Positions 54,680-62,780 of a stretch of 64,000 bases of DNA are shown in pieces. The position numbers and the translations under genes were made by a program. Source of the DNA: Bacteroidia bacterium (GTDB lineage: Bacteria; Bacteroidota; Bacteroidia; NS11-12g; UBA9320); assembly GCA_018402155.1 (NCBI GenBank), contig JAGYJG010000001.1:1531001-1595000 (forward strand), in the 5' to 3' direction. The notes beneath the pieces were generated by a model. The model did not search any database. It saw only the letters and a list, made by a program, of their open reading frames with translations, and had not been told where the DNA came from. Every line of letters starts with the position of its first letter. Within the stretch, counting starts at the first letter, position 1.

Positions 54680-55261
54680 TTATGCTGGCAATTTAGCCTC
54701 TATAGCAAGGCAGATTCGTTCAAAAATATCATCAATAGTTCCCATACCATGAACGCCCATGTACTTATTTTGGTCTGAGTAAAAATGAGCTAGCGGTGAA
54801 GTTTCTTGTTGATATACTTTAAATCTATTTCGGATCGTGTCTTCGTTTTGGTCATCTACTCTACCGCTGGTTTTTCCGCGTTCTAAGAGTCTTTTCACGA
54901 GTTCATTTTCGTCTACCTCTAGGGCAATCATAGTAGTTACAGTGGCTTTCATTTTTTGTAGTACAGCATCTAGATTTTGGCCTTGAGCTATAGTACGTGG
55001 GTATCCGTCAAAGATAAACCCTTTATCATTGGCACTGCGTGAGATAAAATCTGCGACCATATTGTTAGTTACTTCATCTGGCACAAGCTCCCCTTTATCA
55101 ATATAAGCCTTGGCAAGAATCCCGAGGTCGGTTTCATTTTTTATATTATATCTAAACACATCACCCGTAGAGAGGTGGGTGAGTCCATATTTTTCAATTA
55201 TTTTAGCACTTTGGGTGCCTTTTCCAGCCCCTGGAGGGCCAAAGAGAATGATATTGAGCAT
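54680..55261 (-). CDS. adk: adenylate kinase
   Basis: 193 residues from ATG 55261. Catalyses ATP + AMP to 2 ADP. P-loop ILFGPPGAGKGTQ at 5-17, AMP-binding THLSTGDVFR, FIFDGYPRT (usual form DGFPRT) and a short LID between LLERGKTSGRVDDQNED and YQQET without zinc cysteines, consistent with a short-LID enzyme. A frame opens seven codons earlier, but the promoter box lies right there, so ATG 55261 is the start. Confidence 0.95.
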   Translation of the reverse strand: MLNIILFGPPGAGKGTQSAKIIEKYGLTHLSTGDVFRYNIKNETDLGILAKAYIDKGELVPDEVTNNMVADFISRSANDKGFIFDGYPRTIAQGQNLDAVLQKMKATVTTMIALEVDENELVKRLLERGKTSGRVDDQNEDTIRNRFKVYQQETSPLAHFYSDQNKYMGVHGMGTIDDIFERICLAIEAKLPA

Positions 55262-55281
55262 TGTAGGTTTAAAATAAGACA

Positions 55282-55289
55282 CAAAAGTA
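55282..55289 (-). promoter_or_regulatory. -7 promoter element TACTTTTG of adk
   Basis: Exact TAnnTTTG box, 20 bases before ATG 55261. The alternative upstream start at 55282 would be inside the box and untranscribed. Confidence 0.6.
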
Positions 55290-55315
55290 ACTGAATATGA
55301 CGTTTAAAGGGTGTA

Positions 55316-56791
55316 TTACTTGCGAAAAATAGTAAGCACCCAGTTTCTAGTTTTCGACCAAAGGTCAGTAGCTTCCGGAGAGATATTAAATTTCAAGGTT
55401 ATAAAAGTAAACAAAGTGAACAACAAAAAAGACCTAGCAATGATACTCAAAAATGGATTGTCAATTACCGGCATATATAACCCAATCGTATAGACAATTA
55501 TTGAAAGTATAGCAATATATAATTGTTGAATATTGAATGGATGAACCCTAAATTTGAGGTAAATAAAAACAGTTTTAAATATATTATAAAAAACTATTGA
55601 CATAAACGTAGCCATTGCAGCACCCGTAATATCATAATGCGGTATGAGTATTAAATTAGCTAAAATATTAAATAAGGCAAGTGCAAATAATGAATAAAGG
55701 TTGAATCTAAAATACCTAGAATATGAAATAATCAGTTCATTTATGCTAGTTAGCATGTCAAATAACTTCGCCAAACCTAAAATTAATACTACTATTTTCC
55801 CACTTTTATATTTTGTTCCATTTGGTATAAGCTCAAAAATGGAGTCTATACTACCCCAAAGTAATACCATAATTAAGCTCCCAAATAAAAATAGATTAAG
55901 CCCTGCTTTTTTGTAAATACCCTCGACCCTCTTTAGGTCATTTTCCCTTATAGCTTTGACTATTATAGGGCCAGAGACCGCAAGGACTCCTGCAACAGGG
56001 ATCATTAGCAGATTGGAGGCGTTTAACGCAATGGTATAAACACCTGTTCTTGAAAAATTTAGAATATCTGAAATCATGAAGATATCAATCTTATTAGCAA
56101 GGCCACTACCTAGAGTCCCTAACAAGCCAAAACCTGAATACACAAAAATACGGCGAAGTCTTTTCCTTTTAAAAAAAGAGAAATCATATGAAATTTTAAA
56201 ATTTCCAGTACGATATAGATAGATAATAATGAATATAGAACTACTTAAATATGCTAAAAACAGAAATCTTAGTAGCGCATTAAAATCAAAAAAATCAAAA
56301 AAATAAGCTACTCCAAGAATAGCAATAAAGATTTTAATATATAGATTTTTGAAGAGTGACGGTATCGAAACTAGACCAAAGTTTGAGGAATAGCTATAAC
56401 CCAGAGACCCAAAAACAATAGCTGAAGTTATACCGAAAATGAGATAGATATTACTTGATATATTAATTGATAAATACTGCTTGAGGCAAAATAAACTTAT
56501 TGCCAAAATAGACAAACCGATTAACAGCACTAAAATTGCAAACGTAAGTATCCCATTATTTTTGTTGTCTGCAGTTTTAAACTCAGGGAAAAACCTAATT
56601 AAAACATTAAAGAACCCAAGACTAGCAAAACTAGCCAGCAGAATCGCAATTTCCTGAATATATCTTAGTTGACCGATCTCACTTTCGGAAAAAAATAGGG
56701 TAAAAAGAAAAAACGTATTTATTATTCCAATAAATGCGCCGACATAATTAACTAAGCCCGCTTTTAGAGATTGTCTTTGAATTAGACCCAC
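55316..56791 (-). CDS. oligosaccharide flippase (Wzx/MATE-like)
   Basis: 491 residues with 12-14 spans. Polysaccharide biosynthesis protein of the MOP superfamily: the N-terminus LKAGLVNYVGAFIGIINTFFLFTLFFSESEIGQLRYIQ and the central GFGLLGTLGSGLANKIDIFMISDIL, with its conserved Asp/basic pattern, are typical of flippases moving undecaprenyl-linked glycans across the inner membrane. GTG start at 56791. It heads the left side of the glycan region and lies 89 bp after the FkbM methyltransferase. Confidence 0.82.
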   Translation of the reverse strand: MGLIQRQSLKAGLVNYVGAFIGIINTFFLFTLFFSESEIGQLRYIQEIAILLASFASLGFFNVLIRFFPEFKTADNKNNGILTFAILVLLIGLSILAISLFCLKQYLSINISSNIYLIFGITSAIVFGSLGYSYSSNFGLVSIPSLFKNLYIKIFIAILGVAYFFDFFDFNALLRFLFLAYLSSSIFIIIYLYRTGNFKISYDFSFFKRKRLRRIFVYSGFGLLGTLGSGLANKIDIFMISDILNFSRTGVYTIALNASNLLMIPVAGVLAVSGPIIVKAIRENDLKRVEGIYKKAGLNLFLFGSLIMVLLWGSIDSIFELIPNGTKYKSGKIVVLILGLAKLFDMLTSINELIISYSRYFRFNLYSLFALALFNILANLILIPHYDITGAAMATFMSIVFYNIFKTVFIYLKFRVHPFNIQQLYIAILSIIVYTIGLYMPVIDNPFLSIIARSFLLFTLFTFITLKFNISPEATDLWSKTRNWVLTIFRK

Positions 56792-56880
56792 TTTTTTAAA
56801 TATTCGTTGAGAAACGTTTTACTTTTCATACTACCAAGGCCCAAAATCGATGCATTATATCTATTTCCTAAATTCCTCAT

Positions 56881-57942
56881 TTACAAAACACTTACCTTAT
56901 CTAGAACTTCATTAGGATATGCCAATAATATAATCTCAGAATGACAATTATTATCTCTAGTATCTGATGTCATTTTACGAATACAAAAGGAGTATTGATC
57001 TAACTCTTTTTCCAAAAATGGCTTAATCTCAAAAAATTCAATCGGATTATGATATATCGCAATAGACATTATTGGTCTAAACTCTTTTATAGCATTTAAC
57101 CCACCTTTAATAAAATGCATTGCATAACCTTCAATATCTACTTTAATAAATTTTGGACGAATTTCATAATCGCGTACAACCTGATCAAATGTACTTTGTC
57201 GTATCATTATCTCATCGTACTTACCTCTTTCACGCATCAATGAGAATCCAGCTGAGCCAGTGTCCGGTAATTTAATATCTGGGAGATTTTCTTTGTCGCT
57301 AATTGCCACATTTATCAACTCATACTTACTTTCTGATAATCTTTCTGCTGCTATATTTTTCTGATAGTCAGCAATACTCTTCTTAGAAATTTCAATGGAA
57401 TAGATTTTTTTGTAATTGTATTTTTGTAATGCAATTGCAGAATCTCCTACATACGCTCCAATATCCACAAAATCTGTATCTTTAATATACTTTTTCGCAG
57501 CTGCACCCATTAGTAAAAGACCGTGGTAAAAGTAGAACACCGACTGAGTAATGTACTTTTTATCCAATTTATACATCTTTTCTTGGCCATTCAAAAAACG
57601 CTGCATTCTGATTTTATTGACTTCTTCCTCTACCTCCAAAAGACCCCCAACAATCTCAAGATTCGAATCTATAGGCTTTTTGCAACTTTCATCAGGATAG
57701 AATAGCATCCTATTGGTTACCACACTTACAACCCTCTCAGATTCCTCATCCAGGCCTTTTACCAAAGATGTTTTAAGTTCTTCTAAATTCCTGTCATTTA
57801 TGTAAGATTTAAAACTATCCCCTAAACTATCAGTAATGTATATGTAAAAGGGCCTATAATTTTTCAAAAATATATTTTGAATCCCTGTCAGAAAAAAATA
57901 TACTGAAGGTATTTTGTATCTTAAATATTTACCAATTAACAC
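56881..57942 (-). CDS. FkbM-family methyltransferase
   Basis: 353 residues. SAM-binding motif I is TDFVDIGAYVGDSAIAL in the middle of the protein, and the FkbM hallmark KFIKVDIEGYAMHFIKGG follows about 100 residues later. FkbM proteins O-methylate sugars or natural products; next to a flippase and glycosyltransferases the likely substrate is a surface glycan. The N-terminal ~130 residues have no recognised domain. GTG start, two bases after the upstream glycosyltransferase gene's stop. Confidence 0.85.
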   Translation of the reverse strand: MLIGKYLRYKIPSVYFFLTGIQNIFLKNYRPFYIYITDSLGDSFKSYINDRNLEELKTSLVKGLDEESERVVSVVTNRMLFYPDESCKKPIDSNLEIVGGLLEVEEEVNKIRMQRFLNGQEKMYKLDKKYITQSVFYFYHGLLLMGAAAKKYIKDTDFVDIGAYVGDSAIALQKYNYKKIYSIEISKKSIADYQKNIAAERLSESKYELINVAISDKENLPDIKLPDTGSAGFSLMRERGKYDEIMIRQSTFDQVVRDYEIRPKFIKVDIEGYAMHFIKGGLNAIKEFRPIMSIAIYHNPIEFFEIKPFLEKELDQYSFCIRKMTSDTRDNNCHSEIILLAYPNEVLDKVSVL

Positions 57943-57944
57943 GA

Positions 57945-58856
57945 TTATATTTTTTTTGTAAAGAGTTTAACAACAAAGGACTTAAAATATCTTTTCCAGA
58001 CTACATAATTTCTGTATTTTATGATCTCTGTAAGATCGCTTTTAGATGTTTCTAGTGATAGTCCAAAATCTTTCAGATACAGTTTTTTGATTATCGGAAA
58101 TCCTCGATAAAAAGAGTTGCTGACATTTGTTTTGTGAATGATTTGAAGCCATAATGGTCGAGATAATATAAACCGAACCTTTCTACTCTTTGGGGCAAAC
58201 CAATCAAGCCAAATTTCTTTTAAAATCCAGAGTCTCAAACCAGGCCATTCAGTATGACCTTTTTCAAAAATACCTTTTGCATCTTTTTTTTTCTCAATTA
58301 TCGTAAGAAAAGGTGCCATAGGATAGAAATAATGAGAAAGTTTTGCACTGCGCTCTTCAAATGTATATCCTGATGATAACGATATCATAAACCGGTGTTT
58401 AAAAACAATTGCATTTTGTAACACCCGAACCATATCTCTGTGCACTGCATCATCGTTATCAATTCGAGAAGTAATTACCCAATCTATATCTTCGTTTAGC
58501 CTTTGCATGATTGGTTGCATATACGTTTTATTAAATCCTTCACTCCCATCACAAAAGTACACCACTAAGTTTGGATAGGTCTGCAATTCATCTAAAAACA
58601 AGCTAAACTCATCTGGTGTAGCTTTATCAAAATAAAGTATCCAAGTAAAATTATTTTCGGACTGATCAAGAACACTTTGAAGACAATATTTTTTAAATAA
58701 AGCAATTCGTTCTTTAGTCCAACTAACCCAATTTGCGTATTCACTATTATTCGACTTAGGGAAATTTCTAAGATTAAATTGAGTAAGAATAAAATGTTGA
58801 AATTTAGTTGTAATTCCTATATCTGTGTTTGAAAAAGTGCACTCTTGGATACTCAT
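57945..58856 (-). CDS. putative rhamnosyltransferase-like glycosyltransferase
   Basis: 303 residues. Pattern of the 'putative rhamnosyl transferase' family (Pfam PF11316): FQHFILTQFNLRNF near the start, WTKERIALFKKYCLQSVLDQSENNFTWILYFD, then VITSRIDNDDAVHRDMV, whose DDA is the likely metal/nucleotide-sugar site, equivalent to DxD. No membrane span. It is first in a run with the FkbM and flippase genes. An RmlD-like reductase in the same window (339-1235) would fit with a rhamnose donor, but the link is only suggestive. Confidence 0.75.
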   Translation of the reverse strand: MSIQECTFSNTDIGITTKFQHFILTQFNLRNFPKSNNSEYANWVSWTKERIALFKKYCLQSVLDQSENNFTWILYFDKATPDEFSLFLDELQTYPNLVVYFCDGSEGFNKTYMQPIMQRLNEDIDWVITSRIDNDDAVHRDMVRVLQNAIVFKHRFMISLSSGYTFEERSAKLSHYFYPMAPFLTIIEKKKDAKGIFEKGHTEWPGLRLWILKEIWLDWFAPKSRKVRFILSRPLWLQIIHKTNVSNSFYRGFPIIKKLYLKDFGLSLETSKSDLTEIIKYRNYVVWKRYFKSFVVKLFTKKI

Positions 58857-59183
58857 TTCTGACTGCTTATTCTGCTTTTATATTCTGCATAAATGTTAAT
58901 TTTTTGCACCTAAATGTCCTGAAGTAATCTGCAAATTTAAGAATATTCCGCACACTCTTTTAAAATAGAATGTAGGCACTATTCAAGTAAAATCTTACAA
59001 TCTCAAAATAAATAGTCAACCTATGGAAAAATAGGTAATCCTATTATCAGCCATGAGATGTCATCATTACTAAGGATAGACAAATAAAAAGTATACCAAG
59101 TGTGAAATAATAAAAATCTTTTTTTAAACAAAAGAGCTTACATCTATAAAAAATACTGCAATCTTTTACGAAAATTTTTATTC
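58857..59183. other. AT-rich intergenic region in the glycan locus
   Basis: 327 bp between two minus-strand glycosyltransferase genes. It holds the candidate promoter at 58932-58939; no coding frame, hairpin or repeat stands out. Confidence 0.4.
58932..58939 (-). promoter_or_regulatory. -7 promoter element TAAATTTG of the glycan unit
   Basis: Exact TAnnTTTG box followed by C, 75 bases before ATG 58856. No -33 TTG seen. In AT-rich sequence this match could be chance. Confidence 0.35.
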
Positions 59184-60323
59184 TTAATTAGTGTTTTCCC
59201 CAACACACTTTTTATACATAACTTCGTATTCCCGAATAATTTTATACCATGTTAGACTTCCAGCTTTTATTTTTGCCATTTCCCCGATTTTAGCAGTGAT
59301 TTTCGGATTATCTATTAAATAATGAATATTTGATTGAAACGAAGTATAGTCTGAAACAAATACGCATTCTTCTTTACTAAAAACACCATTAATTGAATAC
59401 TCATTAAACGCTATTAATGCATTACTCGTCGCTGCAGCTTCTAAATACACCAAACCAAAAGTCTCTTTACATGATGGCAAAGCAAAAATATGACTAGCTG
59501 ACATTTGTTTTAACACTTCAGTGTGATCAAGTTGCCCTAAAAACTGAATTTGTTTACAGTCTTTAGCTTGTCTTTTAAGCTCAATTTCTAAATCCCCTCC
59601 TCCAATTATCTTTAAGGTCACAGCTTGACTACCCTTGTAGTTTTTGATTGACCGAATAACCCAATCAATATTTTTCTCAGCTATAAATCCCGCAACACAC
59701 GTTATTACTACTTGACTTTCACTTTTATTCATAGTCAAATTCAAAACCGATTCGTCTACTCCGTGTGGGATTATCCAACTTGAAACACCAAATTCTTTGT
59801 CTAATAAGTCTGCCATAAATCCATTATGAACATGAATCCCATGTGCAGCATTTAGACACTTTTGTGCGGCCCTGTAGGTATGAGATCTTACATTAACTTT
59901 CTTCAATAATAGCCAATCAGACTTTCTGACACTCACAATAAAAGGCAAGTTTAAATACCTACTAAGTTTCATTGCAATTAAACCATCTGGGAAAATAAAA
60001 TGCCCGTGGAAAAGGTCTATTTCCTTTTCTCTCAAACTTTTAGTGTTAAACCAATTCAGAAAAATAAAAGCAATGCTTTTAATAGGTAATCGTATGTATC
60101 TCAAAACATTGATTTCAAAACCTTTTAAAGTATAATTCTTAAGGTTGTACAAATGCTTATACTTTGTAATGAATTGAAATCCTAGCGGTATAGCTTCCCG
60201 TGGAAAGTTAATTTTTAGACTATTCCGTTCACTCAAGAAATTAGCAATTTTAATAATCACATCATTGTTATGTTTATTAGGCGAAGGAATATTTCTTGCT
60301 ATAAAGTGAATTTTTAATTTCAT
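59184..60323 (-). CDS. family 4 glycosyltransferase
   Basis: 379 residues, GT-B fold, GT4-like. The N-terminal domain has FHGHFIFPDGLIAMKLSRYLNLPFIVSVRKSDW, the C-terminal domain HGVDESVLNL, VAGFIAEKNIDWVIRSI, LKIIGGGDLE, FLGQLDHTEVLKQM and ALPSCKETFGLVYLEAAAT, which carries the E-x7-E nucleotide-sugar motif. Such enzymes add a sugar to a lipid-linked glycan in the cytoplasm. Donor unknown. It stands apart from its neighbours, with 327 bp after it and 1 kb before it. Confidence 0.85.
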   Translation of the reverse strand: MKLKIHFIARNIPSPNKHNNDVIIKIANFLSERNSLKINFPREAIPLGFQFITKYKHLYNLKNYTLKGFEINVLRYIRLPIKSIAFIFLNWFNTKSLREKEIDLFHGHFIFPDGLIAMKLSRYLNLPFIVSVRKSDWLLLKKVNVRSHTYRAAQKCLNAAHGIHVHNGFMADLLDKEFGVSSWIIPHGVDESVLNLTMNKSESQVVITCVAGFIAEKNIDWVIRSIKNYKGSQAVTLKIIGGGDLEIELKRQAKDCKQIQFLGQLDHTEVLKQMSASHIFALPSCKETFGLVYLEAAATSNALIAFNEYSINGVFSKEECVFVSDYTSFQSNIHYLIDNPKITAKIGEMAKIKAGSLTWYKIIREYEVMYKKCVGENTN

Positions 60324-61345
60324 TGTTTACAAAAAAAAACAATTTACCGCTCCTTACGCTATAAAATTTACTAATGTCTATAAATCATCCGCTCAATTAA
60401 TGATAATATTGTACTCTAGCTAATGAAGATGGCACGAAATCCTGCAGTATGCACAATACAACCTCGGGCCATACAACTTTTTTGCCCCCTTTTTTTACTC
60501 CGAATAAAATCATAGAAAATGTGTAACCAAATAACCCAATCTCCCAGGTACAAACCATCTGCAATTTTGAAAACACAGATAAGTAAATCTTAACTCGCTA
60601 ATTATCAGAATGCTAGGTGGAACGATTTTTAGAAGGCAATAAGACCAATTGTGATATTAAATAAAAGCGTTAATTGACAGAAAATATTTGGTAAAATCAG
60701 CACTTTACCACTCGTACACTGCACACATTAACCTAGTAGCACTGTTAGTCGTAAAAATACCCTAATACAATCCGTTCTGCCCTTACTAAATACAATTATA
60801 AACTTGCCTATTACAGGCAATATTTGTATTTTAGCATATAAATTACTCGATATGAATCGAGGCATAAATAATTATTAATACGTATATTTTAGCCGTTAAA
60901 CCCTTTAACCACTTCCGTAACACCAGCAGAATCAAACCTTCAGTACTATTTTAATTTCGCCCACTATAATGCCAACGGTGGCTGAACTGATACTACACAA
61001 ACACTAGCAACTATAAACAGAGTAACCATCATAATTCGTATTATCAGTAGTTAGAAAAAGTTAAAACACGTCCCCTCCTTACAATTTTAGGCCTCGAAAT
61101 TCTCTTTGAATCTCTCGTTAAGTAAAAAAGTTAGAAATCCATTAGAGCACATAAATTACGTCTAATGTAAAAAATTTCATCGTGTTTTCTCTGGCTATAT
61201 TTTAAAAACCAAAAACACCTATCTTTGATTTGTAATTTTATGCTATAGGACTATTTAGTTTTTTATAGTAGTGCAGAAGTGTTTCAATTGAAATTACCTC
61301 TGAAAAGTATAATTCTTCTATTATTGCCAAAGGAAATCACCAAAA
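60324..61345. other. 1-kb divergent non-coding region
   Basis: The longest gap in the window, strongly AT-rich. Two close hairpins are visible: TTGCCT-n5-AGGCAA (60804-60820) and CTCGAT-n4-ATCGAG (60846-60861). A TATCTTTG box at 61220-61227 may start the gene at 61346. I found no tRNA, no convincing reading frame and no repeat with other parts of the window. Confidence 0.45.
61220..61227 (+). promoter_or_regulatory. -7 promoter element TATCTTTG before the GT4 gene at 61346
   Basis: Exact TAnnTTTG box 118 bases before the ATG; the leader would be about 110 nt. No -33 TTG recognised. Confidence 0.35.
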
Positions 61346-62620
61346 ATGAAAAGAATACTACTACTAACTTATTACTGGCCACCTGACAATAGTTCTGGAG
61401 TGCAGCGGTGGGCGTATTTCTCTCATTTCTTACAAAAAGAGGGCTTTCACCTAGATGTAGTCACCGTAGACCCAAAAAAAGCGAGTTACAAAAATACGGA
61501 CGACAGCTTTATGACATTGGTTTCAGCTATACCTACTCATACTACTTCCACTTTTGAGCTGCTAAAAGTCTATTCACTTCTCACCACGGGCGATACAAAA
61601 AAAGGGATCCCTAGAGGCAGTCTAGACAATAAAAAGGGTATATTTAAAAAAATTGCTACTTGGATGAAAGCAAATTTTTTTGTTCCCGATGCACGCGTAG
61701 GGTGGAATAAATATGCCTATAGTACCGCCAAAGAACATATAACCAATCATACTATAGTGATTACTACTGGGCCACCGCAATCTACCCATCTTATTGGTTT
61801 AAAACTAAAAGAACGTTTCCCTGATATCACTTGGCTAGCAGATTTTAGAGACCCTTGGCTAGAACTTTATAGCAACCAAAACCAGCCTCAAAGTAAATGG
61901 GCCGCACGAAGGAACATGAAGCTAGAAAATACGGTTTTAAATAAAGCCGACATAGTAACCACAATAGGCCCCTCACTGGCTAAATTATTGCAAAATAAGG
62001 TGAAAGATAAAAGTAAGATACACTATTTTTATAATGGCTATGACGCTCAAAAAATGGATAGTATTACTCCCTTAAAATCTACTAAATTTACCATTACATT
62101 CATAGGTCTTTTAGCTCCAGAATATGAAACAGATGGTTACATAAAGGCCCTCAGCACTCTGCTCGCTACAAAATCACAAGGAGATATAACCCTACAACTC
62201 GCTGGCAATATTGCACCGTCATTTTTAGAACAAGTCAAATCCATACCAAATCTAGAGGTTGATTACCTTGGATTTATTTCTCATATTCACAGTCTCCAGC
62301 TGATGAAATCAGCTTCAGTACTCTTTACTATTTTGCCGACACAACCACAAGATGAAATAATCATATCTGGCAAATTGATGGAATACCTTGCGGCAAATAA
62401 ACCAATACTCTGTATGGGTAACAAAAAAGGAGATGCTGCTGCACTAATAAAAAAATGTAACGCTGGTCTGGTGGTCAGTCATAACGAGTCTGATGCAATG
62501 GTGAAGTTTATTAATCAGTGCTATTCAAATGAATTTGTTTTGAAAAAAGATGTAAATATCTCAGCCTATAGTAGAGAGCAAGTATCAATTCAACTCGCTA
62601 CTTTACTAAAAGGTATGTAG
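61346..62620 (+). CDS. family 4 glycosyltransferase
   Basis: 424 residues, GT-B fold. The N-terminus RILLLTYYWPPDNSSGVQRWAYF is typical of GT4 enzymes acting on surface glycans; VITTGPPQSTHLIGLKLKERFPDITWLADFRDPW is another subfamily block. In the C-terminal domain FTITFIGLLAPEYETDGY, LQLAGN and a LMEYLAANKPILCMG segment close the nucleotide-sugar site; the E-x7-E motif is altered. Substrate unknown. It precedes the YfhO-type gene by 160 bp, which has its own promoter. Confidence 0.82.
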   Translation: MKRILLLTYYWPPDNSSGVQRWAYFSHFLQKEGFHLDVVTVDPKKASYKNTDDSFMTLVSAIPTHTTSTFELLKVYSLLTTGDTKKGIPRGSLDNKKGIFKKIATWMKANFFVPDARVGWNKYAYSTAKEHITNHTIVITTGPPQSTHLIGLKLKERFPDITWLADFRDPWLELYSNQNQPQSKWAARRNMKLENTVLNKADIVTTIGPSLAKLLQNKVKDKSKIHYFYNGYDAQKMDSITPLKSTKFTITFIGLLAPEYETDGYIKALSTLLATKSQGDITLQLAGNIAPSFLEQVKSIPNLEVDYLGFISHIHSLQLMKSASVLFTILPTQPQDEIIISGKLMEYLAANKPILCMGNKKGDAAALIKKCNAGLVVSHNESDAMVKFINQCYSNEFVLKKDVNISAYSREQVSIQLATLLKGM

Positions 62621-62738
62621 ATGTCAATTCTTTCCTTGTCATTTTCCAAATTAAAACTTTGTGACCTACTTTGCACTCGTGTTTTTTCATTTAGTAATCT
62701 GACTATTTAAATAAATGAAATATTAAAAATTCAAGTGC

Positions 62739-62768
62739 TTGCTAAGATTAAAACAAATTCTATTTTTG
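62739..62768 (+). promoter_or_regulatory. promoter TTG-19-TATTTTTG of the yfhO-like gene
   Basis: TTG at 62739-62741 and TATTTTTG at 62761-62768, spaced 19 bp: the full Bacteroidota -33/-7 promoter arrangement. ATG follows 12 bases later. The most complete promoter match in the window. Confidence 0.65.
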
Positions 62769-62780
62769 AGGCTACGCTTT

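Noticed and set aside
60430-60446. Sigma-54-like TGGCACG...TGCA in the 1-kb gap
   Set aside because: Spacing between GG and GC is 11 rather than the strict 10, and the next plus-strand gene is 900 bp away.
55316-62620. Prophage, transposon or CRISPR island at the right end
   Set aside because: No integrase, transposase, direct-repeat array or att-like duplication seen; content is glycan biosynthesis.
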